DNA of 64,000 nt from Roseiconus lacunae (GTDB lineage: Bacteria; Planctomycetota; Planctomycetia; Pirellulales; Pirellulaceae), in assembly GCF_008312935.1 (NCBI RefSeq), contig NZ_VSZO01000001.1:558001-622000 (forward strand), read 5' to 3'. Below are positions 1 to 8,174 of the stretch, piece by piece (position 1 is the first letter of the stretch; every line of letters begins with the position of its first letter). Made by a program: the position numbers and the translations under genes. The notes under the pieces are model-generated. The model was not told the origin of the DNA. It worked only from the letters and a program-made list of their open reading frames with translations, and did no database searches.

Positions 1-11
1 TATTTCCCCCA

Positions 12-53
12 CCCCAACGAGGGGCCACCCCAAAAAAGGGGGTCAGGACTCTT
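12..53. repeat. Left flank of RAYT unit: two mini-hairpins and inverted repeat
   Basis: CCCC-AACGA-GGGG lies at 12-24 and CCCC-A6-GGGG at 28-41. They run into GTCAGGACTCTTT at 42-54. The TCAGGACTCTTT core recurs inverted at 771-782, on the far side of the transposase gene. The transposase stop codon (43-45) sits inside this repeat. Small hairpins and short inverted flanks are typical of RAYT loci. The exact element boundary is inferred. Confidence 0.65.
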
Positions 54-738
54 TACCGTTCCCTGGTGGCCGCTTTTTAGGGCGGCCTCTTGGACGGAGT
101 GTCGATTCTAAGTCCAAACGCCTGGCGATTGACTCGACCCAGCCGGCATCGCCTAGCGGGCTGCCCCGACGAATCGACCAGCGGATTCGATCTAGCTCCT
201 TTTCCTCCAGTGGTGTATTCACTCGGTCCAGCCAGCCTGGAGGACGACGGATAGGCCAGGGCGAGAGGAGCTTCGGAATCGGTTCGCTCGAACAGTTCCA
301 CCGATAAAGTGATCCCCAACGCCAGGCTTCTGCGCGGGCGACTAGTCCGGCTCGCATGGCATTGCGTTCCACGTAGCGGCAGAGCGTCAGAAAGTGGTCA
401 TCGTCTTGGACCGGGAAGCTTTTAAAGCGTCCCTGGTACACGTGCCCTTCGCCAGAACTGCTGTAGTGGGCATGGTATCGCATCGTGTGGGTAAGACTGA
501 CCCACCGCAAAAAATTGCTCATCCCACCGTCTGCGGTCGGCTGCAGGGCGAAGTGCCAGTGATTGGGCATCAACTGGTATGCCAAGATACGACACGGGTA
601 TCGCTCTAATCCTTCGCTGAGAATATTCTCGAAGGCCTCATAGTCGGCGTCTTTATGAAAGATCGTCGATCGCGCGTTGCCTCGATTAAAGGCATGGTAA
701 ATGGCGTTCTTCTCGTCGGCTCGCTTGGGTCGTGGCAT
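43..738 (-). CDS. REP-associated tyrosine transposase (RAYT, Y1_Tnp/IS200-like)
   Basis: This 231-residue protein belongs to the Y1/HUH transposase superfamily, single-strand DNA nucleases that act on REP palindromes. Visible motifs are the HUH pair in MPNHWHF (His60, His62), GRFKSFPV near residue 104, and RYVERNAMRAGLV, whose Tyr122 is the expected nucleophile. A basic RPRGRPKKRP tail follows. The ATG at 738 was chosen because the protein then begins MPRPKRADEKNAIYHAFNRGN, the usual family N-terminus; an upstream extension to 828 lacks family character. The gene is flanked by inverted TCAGGACTCTTT copies at 42-54 and 771-782. All catalytic residues are present, so it looks intact. RAYTs are usually single-copy and domesticated rather than active insertion sequences. 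Confidence 0.9.
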   Translation of the reverse strand: MPRPKRADEKNAIYHAFNRGNARSTIFHKDADYEAFENILSEGLERYPCRILAYQLMPNHWHFALQPTADGGMSNFLRWVSLTHTMRYHAHYSSSGEGHVYQGRFKSFPVQDDDHFLTLCRYVERNAMRAGLVARAEAWRWGSLYRWNCSSEPIPKLLSPWPIRRPPGWLDRVNTPLEEKELDRIRWSIRRGSPLGDAGWVESIARRLDLESTLRPRGRPKKRPPGNGKES

Positions 739-770
739 TCCCCCAGTGTAACCACACACCAGATCGCCGA

Positions 771-790
771 AAAGAGTCCTGACACCTTTT
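771..790. repeat. Right inverted repeat of the RAYT unit
   Basis: AAAGAGTCCTGACACCTTTT is the reverse complement, with one indel and one change, of the sequence at 34-53. Together the two copies bracket the transposase gene as terminal-like inverted repeats of about 20 bp. Confidence 0.65.
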
Positions 791-852
791 ACATGGTTTC
801 GGTACACTCGGGATGTTTTGAGTATCAACCACGTTTAATGTCGAGGAACGAG

Positions 853-1386
853 ATGAGCCAGTCGGGCAATTTGATCGGAGAGATGATCGCGGCATCGGCC
901 AAGCTAGCAATGGGGTACGCGGACCGACTGCTGACGGGAGTCGGGCCAGACGACTTTGCACGTTTTGCTGCCGTCGGTGATACGACTGTTCAGGCTAATC
1001 ACCCATGCTTCATCCTCGGGCACCTGAGTTTGTATCCCTGCCGAGTCGTCTCGCAGCTTGGCGGGGACGCCGCGTCGATCGAACCCACTGACGCGTTTGA
1101 GACCTGCTTCAATAAGGATGCTGCCTGCAGGGACGATGTCGACGGAACGATCTACCCGAACATGGATGCGGTCGTCGATGCTTTTCGCCGATCTCATCAA
1201 CTCGCGATCGAAACGGTCCGATTAGCTACCGATGATCAGTTCGATGCACCGAATCCGAACGAAGCGATGCGTGAAAAGTTCCCGACGATCGCGGCGATGC
1301 ATGGGTTCTACTTGGGCGGACACCTGATGATCCACATGGGACAGTTCAGCACATGGCGACGCATCAAAGGCATGGGCGCGGCCTGA
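853..1386 (+). CDS. DinB-like four-helix-bundle protein
   Basis: This 177-residue protein resembles the DinB/YfiT superfamily, compact four-helix bundles that often bind a divalent metal through histidines and are frequently thiol-dependent transferases or stress proteins. Candidate ligands are His in NHPCFILGHLSLY near residue 53 and His in the C-terminal HLMIHMGQFSTWRR. The ATG at 853 is preceded by GAGGA six bases upstream and was preferred to ATG 838 or the longer frame from 655, which runs into the RAYT repeat. It ends 15 bp before mnmE, which converges on it. Substrate cannot be told from sequence. Confidence 0.7.
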   Translation: MSQSGNLIGEMIAASAKLAMGYADRLLTGVGPDDFARFAAVGDTTVQANHPCFILGHLSLYPCRVVSQLGGDAASIEPTDAFETCFNKDAACRDDVDGTIYPNMDAVVDAFRRSHQLAIETVRLATDDQFDAPNPNEAMREKFPTIAAMHGFYLGGHLMIHMGQFSTWRRIKGMGAA

Positions 1387-1401
1387 CGGCGCCTGGCAAA
1401 T

Positions 1402-2784
1402 TTACTTGCCGATACAAAAACGGCTGAAGACGCGATCAAGTATGTCATCGGTGTAAACGGCGCCGGTGACTTCACCCAAGAAAGATGCGGCTAACCGCAG
1501 CTCGCTAGAGACATATTCATGACCGTTACCGCCACGAACAAAACCGATCGCCGCTTCGATCGCTTGCTCGGCTGCGAGCAGACTACCGCGACACCGCGCG
1601 GCTGTACCGACGACGGACGCCGAGTCATTCCCTGAAACTTGCTCGAGTGAACGTTCAATCGATTGACGCAGCGTTTCAAGGCCGCGTCCCGTTTTGACAC
1701 TCGTCGCGATCCATGGTGGCTCCACCAAACATGTAGGATCATCGCATTTAGTTGCGACCCACAAATCAATCGACGACCGCCGCTTCTCATTGGCCAGTCG
1801 TCTCATCTGATCGGCATGTACAATGAAGTCCCGATGATTGACGTCGACGCACCAGAGCCGTATGTCAGCATCATGACCGGCCCGACCGCCGAGACTCTGC
1901 GCGACCCGCATGATCTGATCTTCCGGCGAGTCACCTTCGACGAATTCTAATCCAGCGGTGTCGGCAAAAGTCACGTCAAAATCACCGATCTGCATCGTGA
2001 TCGCAACGACGTCACGAGTCGTCCCGGCGACATCGGTCACGATCGCGGCGTCGCGTCCGGCCATCGCATTGATCAAGCTACTCTTCCCTGCATTGGGAAG
2101 GCCTCGTAAAGCCAACGTCCAATTCGATTTGTCCTCGCGGCGTAACTCGAGTTGTTCACGTGTCTTCGAAAGACTTTCAGCCATCAACGTCAGTCGAGCC
2201 GTCAGCTGATCATCCTCAATAAACTGAATGTCTTCGTCGACAAAATCGAGTCCCGCTTCGACATCGGCCAACAGGTCCAACAGTTCGCCCCGAAGCCGCT
2301 CAATCGGCTTGGAAAGGTTTCCCGCCAACTGCCGAAGTGCATGATCGAGCGCCCCGCGTGACTCGGCGTCGATAACCCCCAGCACCGCCTCGGCTTGGGC
2401 GAGGTCCAAACGACCGGCCAAGAAAGCACGCATCGTGAATTCTCCCGGCCTCGCCGCCCGAGCGCCGACGGCAATCGACGCATCGACAAGGGACTGCAAA
2501 ATGGGTAGCGAACCATAGGTATGCAGTTCGACTGACGGCTGGCCGGTATAGCTGCGTGCGGTTGGCCAAAGCAACGCACGAACAGGGACCCGGCCGAGCG
2601 GTTCGCCAAGATCTACTTGATCGTCGACACAATGGGGACGCGCGTGACTTGTCGGCTCGATCCCAAGCCGGCGCACAATTTCAATCGCCTCGGATCCCGA
2701 CATTCGAATTGCCCCGCGCACCGCCGGAGTCGACGGTGTCGCGATTGCAACGATCGTTTCGCCGACTTCGACGACGCCCATCAT
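1402..2784 (-). CDS. mnmE: tRNA modification GTPase MnmE
   Basis: MnmE works with MnmG to install the aminomethyl-type modification on wobble uridine 34 of certain tRNAs, using GTP hydrolysis and a formyl-folate donor. The N-terminal domain begins MMGVVEVGETIVAIATPST. The embedded G domain shows G1 GLPNAGKSS near residue 230, a TT-containing G2, DTAG (G3) and TKCD (G4). The protein ends FCIGK, the conserved C-terminal CIGK whose cysteine is essential in the family. Length is about 460 residues, as usual. The frame can be extended to a TTG at 2838, but ATG at 2784 or 2781 matches the family start. No mnmG is in this window. Its neighbour upstream on the same strand is the DsbD-like gene. Confidence 0.93.
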   Translation of the reverse strand: MMGVVEVGETIVAIATPSTPAVRGAIRMSGSEAIEIVRRLGIEPTSHARPHCVDDQVDLGEPLGRVPVRALLWPTARSYTGQPSVELHTYGSLPILQSLVDASIAVGARAARPGEFTMRAFLAGRLDLAQAEAVLGVIDAESRGALDHALRQLAGNLSKPIERLRGELLDLLADVEAGLDFVDEDIQFIEDDQLTARLTLMAESLSKTREQLELRREDKSNWTLALRGLPNAGKSSLINAMAGRDAAIVTDVAGTTRDVVAITMQIGDFDVTFADTAGLEFVEGDSPEDQIMRVAQSLGGRAGHDADIRLWCVDVNHRDFIVHADQMRRLANEKRRSSIDLWVATKCDDPTCLVEPPWIATSVKTGRGLETLRQSIERSLEQVSGNDSASVVGTAARCRGSLLAAEQAIEAAIGFVRGGNGHEYVSSELRLAASFLGEVTGAVYTDDILDRVFSRFCIGK

Positions 2785-2824
2785 GACTCGATTTACTTCA
2801 CTGGCTCTTGCTTCACCGTTCGCA

Positions 2825-5602
2825 TCAACGACTCGCAACGGGCGACGGTTCTTTGACGGCCGAGATCAGACGTGTCGCCTGTGGTGAGGAGCCGGCGACA
2901 TTGGCTGCCGAGTCGCTTCCATCGCCGACACTGGGGCCCGCCTCCTGAAGGGCAGCGAGCACCATATTTTGGCTAACCAGATCACGCAAGATGATTGGAC
3001 TGCCGGGAGATTTCCCAGGGTAGATCGCAAGCATCGGAATCGACTTGCTACCGAGTTCGGTTTCAAGTTTTTTGACCAGATCCTCAGGTTGATCGGTTAA
3101 GTCGGCGAGCATCGCAACGCCATCAAGGTCCTCGAGCATCTTGCGAGTCGCTTCGGTGTCGAGCGCGACTTCTTTGTTAACGATACAGTTCACGCACCAT
3201 GCGGCGGTGAAGTCTAACATGACAGTCTTGCCCATCGCGTGCAGTTCTTTCAAACGCACCTCGTCATACTTTTCCCAACGCAGGTGGTCGTCGACAATGT
3301 ACTCGACGCCACTGCCTTCAGCTCGAATGACGGGTTTGGCGGTCAGGTAGGTGAACGCCGCCAACCCGATGACAATCGCACTGGTCACACCGATTGACCA
3401 TCCGCGCACCTGCTTTTGCAGTGATTCCCATGGCGGGACCTTACCGATCACCCAACAACCAAACCAAACACCAATCAAGGTTACGAAGACCGGCAACTTC
3501 TGCCCATCGCTGAACTGATTGAAAAAGAACGCGACGGTTCCGAGAAACAGAAACGCCAAAAACTCTTTGAGCGTCACCATCCAGTTGCCGGGCTTGGGCA
3601 AGAAACCAACCAAGCTAGGAAAGATCCCTAAAATGATGTAGGGAATCGACATTCCCAAACCAACGGTCATCAACACGGCCGCCTTTTCTGGTCCGGGCAT
3701 TGCGATCGTGTACGCCAAGGCCGCCCCCAACAGCGGACCGCTGCAAGGCGTGGCCATCAGCGTCGCGAAAATCCCGGTGAAGAACGCCCCCGCCGGACCT
3801 TCACGTTGCTGCAGGTCTTGTGACTTCTCACCCGTTGCGATTCCCGGCGTCGGCAGCTCCCAAACGCCCAAATACGATAACGCCAATGCAAAGATCAGAA
3901 CAGTTAACCCAAGACGCACGGGGAAGTAGGCGAGTTGCTGTCCCCACCCGAAGGAAGCGAAGACGGCGAGGCAGGTGAGCAATCCGAAGACGCACAAAAT
4001 TCCGGCAACATACGCGAAATTCAGCATCATCACACGTTTGCGATCTTCGCCGGCTTGTTGGACAAAGCTCATCACTTTGAGACCAACGACCGGCAATACG
4101 CAGGGCATCAGGTTCAAGATCAAACCGCCACCAAAGGCGAGCAACAAAATGAACGGCAAAGCAGCTTTTTGCTCCGACTGGCTCAAGACAACCGGTGTTA
4201 CGGCGTCCTCTGATCCATCCTCAGCCGTTGCAGAATCATTGACTGCGATCGCTTCGTCATCGGCGGTCGACTGCGAAGACAGCTTTGGCTCTTCGGTCGC
4301 TCCGATCGGAGCGACTCGATCAACCCAAGCATTCTCGGCTGCGGCGTCGAGGACGTTGACGTACTTTGCCGCGGTGATCTTGATCGGCTGAAGTGTTTGC
4401 TCGGTCTTGTCGGTGACATTGATCGTCGCAGTAAACTCCAACCCCATCGGCTGCAAACAACTGCTGTCCGTGCAAGCTTGGTAGGCGATGAAGCCCTTCA
4501 GTTCATGCGGACCAGACGAGACGGACTGGGGAACGGAGATCGGCAGTGACCAAGTCGCGTCGCCTTTGTGATAACGTACCGCGGGGAGCACTTCCGATTT
4601 GACAAGCGGCTGCTCTGTGTGGGGCTCGCCAACTTTCAGGCCGCCCTTTTCGGTGACGACAAAGTTGGTCGCATTCCGGCTATCATCCGTTTTCGCACTG
4701 TAGACGTGGTATTCGCCGGATGGTTTGGCACGGAACACCAATTGCCCACGTTGGCCGGGAGCGATCGACGCTGAAACACCGGCCAACCAGGAGACCTCGT
4801 AATCCTCTTCTTGAAACTTCGTTGTCTTTGCAGCCGGATCGGCAAATGGGTCGACATTCTTAGCCGCGTCGTCGGCGTTCGCAAAAACCGTGGTTCCGCC
4901 CTCCAGTGGACCGGCGTGGGCTGCCGTCAACGTCGCGTTCGCGGGCATGCAAGAACCGCCGGTTTTACAAACCAACGATTTAATGTCGACTTCGATCGCG
5001 TCTTGATATCCGCGGGGAAGTTCAAGCGGTGCCGACCACACGACTTTGCCGTCATGTTCTTCAATCGTTACGCCCGGGTAAACGTCCGAAACGCTTTTGG
5101 CGGGCGGCGCGTCGGGCCGGACGGGACCGGTGATTTTTACCGAACTTGAATTCTTGATGCTGATCTTGGTTGGCAGAGGACCGCCGGATGGCTGAGTCGT
5201 GGAGTAGATATGCCATGACTTTCCAATGATCGCTTCGACTTCCAAACGGCCTTTGTCACCCGATGCGAAGTAACGGGCGGAAAACTTATAGGGCTCGGCG
5301 TTGTTTTCCGCGATGCTTCCAAAATTGATATCGCCGAAGAGACTTTCGTCATCTTCACTGCTTCCCAATTGCCCGAACCCATCGGGATTAAACGTCGAAG
5401 TGTCAAATTGCGCGGCGACCGGGCTTGCCGCGATCGCGACCGAGATCAACGCCACAAAAGCGACAGCGGCCCAAGCCAGCCGACGCGAATTTTGGAACGT
5501 CAAACGGGACGAAGCCATGCTGTACAGGGAAGACGTCATTGCTGGTCGCCGCATCATTCGAATAGGGGTATCGGTTCGATTCATGATCGCTCGCACTATC
5601 AT
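2825..5602 (-). CDS. DsbD-type thiol:disulfide interchange protein
   Basis: This 925-residue inner-membrane protein moves reducing power from cytoplasmic thioredoxin to periplasmic proteins. It has a signal-like hydrophobic segment (residues about 42-62, ending AAQFD), then two N-terminal immunoglobulin-like DsbD domains with paired cysteines (CKTGGSCMP and CTDSSC). An eight-helix transmembrane core carries the two redox cysteines in LMPCVLPVVG and ATPCSGPLLGAAL. The C-terminal thioredoxin domain carries AAWCVNC. It is longer than E. coli DsbD because the N-terminal half is duplicated and includes acidic linkers. Several ATGs crowd the start (5602, 5584, and one close to the hydrophobic segment). 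ATG 5602 has GGGGG about eight bases upstream and is kept, but the start is uncertain. It may share a transcript with mnmE, 40 bp downstream. Confidence 0.9.
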   Translation of the reverse strand: MIVRAIMNRTDTPIRMMRRPAMTSSLYSMASSRLTFQNSRRLAWAAVAFVALISVAIAASPVAAQFDTSTFNPDGFGQLGSSEDDESLFGDINFGSIAENNAEPYKFSARYFASGDKGRLEVEAIIGKSWHIYSTTQPSGGPLPTKISIKNSSSVKITGPVRPDAPPAKSVSDVYPGVTIEEHDGKVVWSAPLELPRGYQDAIEVDIKSLVCKTGGSCMPANATLTAAHAGPLEGGTTVFANADDAAKNVDPFADPAAKTTKFQEEDYEVSWLAGVSASIAPGQRGQLVFRAKPSGEYHVYSAKTDDSRNATNFVVTEKGGLKVGEPHTEQPLVKSEVLPAVRYHKGDATWSLPISVPQSVSSGPHELKGFIAYQACTDSSCLQPMGLEFTATINVTDKTEQTLQPIKITAAKYVNVLDAAAENAWVDRVAPIGATEEPKLSSQSTADDEAIAVNDSATAEDGSEDAVTPVVLSQSEQKAALPFILLLAFGGGLILNLMPCVLPVVGLKVMSFVQQAGEDRKRVMMLNFAYVAGILCVFGLLTCLAVFASFGWGQQLAYFPVRLGLTVLIFALALSYLGVWELPTPGIATGEKSQDLQQREGPAGAFFTGIFATLMATPCSGPLLGAALAYTIAMPGPEKAAVLMTVGLGMSIPYIILGIFPSLVGFLPKPGNWMVTLKEFLAFLFLGTVAFFFNQFSDGQKLPVFVTLIGVWFGCWVIGKVPPWESLQKQVRGWSIGVTSAIVIGLAAFTYLTAKPVIRAEGSGVEYIVDDHLRWEKYDEVRLKELHAMGKTVMLDFTAAWCVNCIVNKEVALDTEATRKMLEDLDGVAMLADLTDQPEDLVKKLETELGSKSIPMLAIYPGKSPGSPIILRDLVSQNMVLAALQEAGPSVGDGSDSAANVAGSSPQATRLISAVKEPSPVASR

Positions 5603-5643
5603 TTTTGTTGCCCCCGAAGTTTACTTGTCGAGGACAAAAAACG

Positions 5644-6714
5644 TCAATGTTCTGCATCGCGAGAGGCGTAATCGGTCAATCGACCAAGTCGCCGTTGCAC
5701 ACGGTCTAAATCAGGAAATTGTCGTGACTCGTCTATCAACCAGACGACCCAATTTGCCAAGCTAATCCATAGTGAAGCACGGGCAATCGCTACCAATAGT
5801 TTACTAGAAGTTGCTGGTAGTGCAGGAAATGGCGTGCCGGGAGAACATTCCGCCAACGTTTGCTCGGCGATCTGGGCCGGAGCCTGCCAAAAACACTGGA
5901 AACTCCCCAACCAGCGGGCAAAATCGACAAGGGGTGAATCGACCCTCATCGCATCGAAGTCGATGATACCGGTGACCTGCCCGGCGTCGAACAACAGGTG
6001 CTCCTGATGAACGTCGCGAAGAATCCAATGTTGTGGCAAATCAACGCCGCGAAACTCTCCCAGTTCGGCACCAATTTGATGGCATTTCCGCTCCCAATGT
6101 AGCCGCAGCACATGACAGGCATCGGAAACGCGCCAGCAAAGCTCCTGGGGGACAGACCCCACTGTCTTGCTAGCAAGACAAGTCTGCAGGGTGACAGAGC
6201 CCCGGCGAATCCGATCAAGTCGTTCCTCGATCGCGGCCGACGGGGACAGAGCAGGCCAAGGTTTGAGTTCGCGGAGCGTCCGATGAACCAAACCGATTGC
6301 CTGAGCACCTTTTCGAACGAGCTCCCAATCTGCGTCCTGAGCGATCGGCTGACCGTTGACCCATGTGGCCAGCTCCCAGAGTCGCCCCTGTTGATCGGCT
6401 ACCAAAGTCTGCCCGTTGAGAGCCGCTCTGTATTTCGGAATGATCCGAGTCCGAATTGCCAGCTCTGATACGACTCGGTGAATTTGGGTGACACGTTGAA
6501 TTGACGCCCCCGCGGGCCAACATTTGAGAGCAAAACCAGCGGCTGCTTCAGTTGAGCCCAAAAGGCTACCAGAGTCTTTGCGGACAACACATCGGAACAC
6601 GGATCCACCGCTCAAGCCACCGGGTACCAGATGAGTCGACTCAACATTATTGCAAGCAAGTAATAACTGCCGAACGTCCTCTGGAATCACGCGAGAAAAA
6701 TCTCCAATGTGCAA
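5644..6714 (-). CDS. Aminoglycoside phosphotransferase/choline kinase-fold protein with in-frame palindromic insert
   Basis: The 356-residue protein has the APH kinase fold signatures: the catalytic loop LRDVHQEHLLF and the metal-binding IIDFD motif followed by SPLVDFARW. In most relatives the loop reads HGDxxxxN. Here the Asn position is His and the first His is replaced by Arg, so catalytic competence is open. The substrate is unknown; such genes include homoserine, fructosamine and maltose kinases as well as antibiotic kinases. A 57-bp repeat-like element (6147-6203) lies within the reading frame and encodes about 19 residues between the N-lobe and the catalytic loop. The first possible start is a TTG at 6714. 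A GTG at 6690 with GGAG eleven bases upstream is an alternative. Confidence 0.75.
   Translation of the reverse strand: MHIGDFSRVIPEDVRQLLLACNNVESTHLVPGGLSGGSVFRCVVRKDSGSLLGSTEAAAGFALKCWPAGASIQRVTQIHRVVSELAIRTRIIPKYRAALNGQTLVADQQGRLWELATWVNGQPIAQDADWELVRKGAQAIGLVHRTLRELKPWPALSPSAAIEERLDRIRRGSVTLQTCLASKTVGSVPQELCWRVSDACHVLRLHWERKCHQIGAELGEFRGVDLPQHWILRDVHQEHLLFDAGQVTGIIDFDAMRVDSPLVDFARWLGSFQCFWQAPAQIAEQTLAECSPGTPFPALPATSSKLLVAIARASLWISLANWVVWLIDESRQFPDLDRVQRRLGRLTDYASRDAEH
6147..6203. repeat. 57-bp palindromic element inside a coding sequence
   Basis: Two related arms, GGGGGACAGACCCC (6147-6160) and GGGTGACAGAGCCCC (6189-6203), flank the perfect 18-bp palindrome TGTCTTGCTAGCAAGACA (6163-6180). 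Both arms contain GACAGA. The length is a multiple of three, so the host frame stays open. The arrangement resembles REP/MITE-like intergenic elements. Confidence 0.6.
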
Positions 6715-6724
6715 ATGGTGGGTG

Positions 6725-6757
6725 GCACCTTACAGGTGCGTGGCACCCTACAGGTGC
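6725..6757. repeat. Two tandem palindromes, 18-nt period
   Basis: GCACCTTACAGGTGC (6725-6739) and GCACCCTACAGGTGC (6743-6757) are near-identical hairpins with a TAC loop, repeated with period 18. They fill the gap between the kinase-like gene and the PEP-CTERM gene. The second copy supplies the TAG stop (6748-6750) of the latter. Confidence 0.7.
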
Positions 6758-7368
6758 GATTGATTTGCATTCACCCGTCGGCGCTGAAGTAAAAGCGGAA
6801 CAGACGCAAAAGCAATTACGGACAGCAACGCAGGCTCGGGGATCGCGGTAATCGCATCGACCCTACCGAAGTTGCTTGAGTATTGCAGCGGAGTTCCATC
6901 GGCTTGACGTACCCATCCGGAAAAGCTGACATAAAAGGTTTCCGCTGAATCTCCGTTGTGCTGGATCCCCAACGATGCCATTCGTTTTGATTCGCCAGGC
7001 GATAACGTGACGTCCAGATTGCTTAAAGTGCTATCCGCGAACTCCAAGCGGATTTGTCCGGACGGATCCGTGATCGCTTCGTCGGCGGCGATCGCTTCAC
7101 TGTCTCCCGCAAAGATGTAGTCTGGAGACGTCGCAAAGGATTCCGATTGTGAGCTTTGAAACCAAAGGTTGGCGTACGGGTCGGGGCTGGTCAGCAACTC
7201 AAACTCTAGAGACGCAAAAGTCTCGGTCGTCCCGGAAGTCGAGACCCAAACATCAAGCTGGCCAGTGCCACCGATCGGAACGGTCGCTTCACTGAGCGTA
7301 AAAACCACCTCCCCGCGACACTGAATCGACGCCGCGCACGACACTACCATCAATACTAGTCTCAGCAT
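6748..7368 (-). CDS. PEP-CTERM domain secreted protein
   Basis: This 206-residue exported protein starts MLRLVLMVVSCAASIQC, a short signal peptide. A beta-rich body of unknown function follows, similar in style to cohesin- or DUF-type extracellular domains (residues about 22-170). The C-terminus has the PEP-CTERM sorting signal: the motif IPEPALLSVIAFAS, a hydrophobic stretch, then an RRR cluster near residue 197. In the exosortase model such tails are cut and the protein is attached to surface polysaccharide; no exosortase gene is visible in this window. The last codons and the stop come from the palindrome pair at 6725-6757, so the extreme C-terminus (NQSHL) may have been altered by that repeat. 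Confidence 0.8.
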   Translation of the reverse strand: MLRLVLMVVSCAASIQCRGEVVFTLSEATVPIGGTGQLDVWVSTSGTTETFASLEFELLTSPDPYANLWFQSSQSESFATSPDYIFAGDSEAIAADEAITDPSGQIRLEFADSTLSNLDVTLSPGESKRMASLGIQHNGDSAETFYVSFSGWVRQADGTPLQYSSNFGRVDAITAIPEPALLSVIAFASVPLLLQRRRVNANQSHL

Positions 7369-7540
7369 TCAAACGCTCGATGAGTGGAGAAAACGTTGAA
7401 TCAGCTCGAATCGAATCCGCCAGACTCTAAGCCGCCAAACAACGCCCCGTCATTGTAGCCAAACTGACACGTCGGGTTTGTGCGACGAGCCAGCTTGCCG
7501 TCATGCTGGTAGTGTTTCTTCGACGTCAAAAATCTAAAGC

Positions 7541-7598
7541 AGCCGAACGGCATTAGACACGGTTTCTGCGCAATAACCGGGATTAACGCCTGTCGGCT
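7541..7598 (+). repeat. 58-bp hairpin repeat, copy A
   Basis: It starts AGCCGAACGGCATTAG and ends TTAACGCCTGTCGGCT. The two ends pair as an imperfect stem of about 20 bp. It has the same length and ends as copies B (13745-13802) and C (33013-33070). Copies A and C also share GATGAGCC just outside the 3' end. It lies in the 266-bp gap between tsaE and the PEP-CTERM gene. Confidence 0.75.
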
Positions 7599-7634
7599 GA
7601 TGAGCCACGCCAGACATTTTGTCTCGACGGAGCG

Positions 7635-8114
7635 TTAGAGCAACGAACGAACAATTTCATCACACGTCGATAGGACCGACGCGTTTTGACATTCAAAGCG
7701 AAAGCATCTGCGGTCACTCGCTTCGATGGTGATCCATAGGGTCTCCGGCGGCATCACCGATTCGACTTTGTCGGCCCATTCGACGAGCACCCAAGTCTGT
7801 GGGGCGTCGAACAGTTCCTCGACGCCAAGTGCTAAGAACTCATCTTCGTCATGCACACGATAAGCATCCATGTGATGCAGCATGATCGGACCGGCAGCCA
7901 TGGTCGCTTGATAGCTGGAAAGCAACGTGAACGTCGGACTGGTCACGTCGCTCGCATCGATCCCTGCCGCCTTCGCGATCGCCTGGGTGAACGTCGTCTT
8001 CCCAGCCCCAAGGGTCCCCACTAACCCGATCGTCAACTGCTCCGGTAAACGCCCCACCATCGCGTCGGCGAGCCGCGTTAGTTTCGACAGATCAACTTGA
8101 TCGAGTTGCAACAT
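7635..8114 (-). CDS. tsaE: tRNA threonylcarbamoyladenosine ATPase TsaE
   Basis: TsaE is the ATPase partner of TsaB and TsaD in making t6A at position 37 of ANN-decoding tRNAs in the cytoplasm. The 159-residue protein has the Walker A motif GTLGAGKTT (residues 33-41), TSPTFTLLSSY in the switch region, HHMDAYRV (the family's conserved His/Asp/Tyr segment) and VEWADKVE near residue 115. Length and motif order are normal for the family. ATG at 8114 is the only sensible start. tsaB and tsaD are not in this window. Confidence 0.93.
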   Translation of the reverse strand: MLQLDQVDLSKLTRLADAMVGRLPEQLTIGLVGTLGAGKTTFTQAIAKAAGIDASDVTSPTFTLLSSYQATMAAGPIMLHHMDAYRVHDEDEFLALGVEELFDAPQTWVLVEWADKVESVMPPETLWITIEASDRRCFRFECQNASVLSTCDEIVRSLL

Positions 8115-8174
8115 CGGAAGCCATTGCGGTCAGAAAAACGATCGATCCACTTGCGGTCGTCGGTCAGCGTTCCT

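Noticed and set aside
2785..2838. TTG start extension of mnmE
   Set aside because: Adds residues with no match to the family; ATG 2784/2781 is standard.
6216..6468. Plus-strand frames antisense to the kinase-like gene
   Set aside because: Composition follows the kinase-like gene; no motif or ribosome-binding site.
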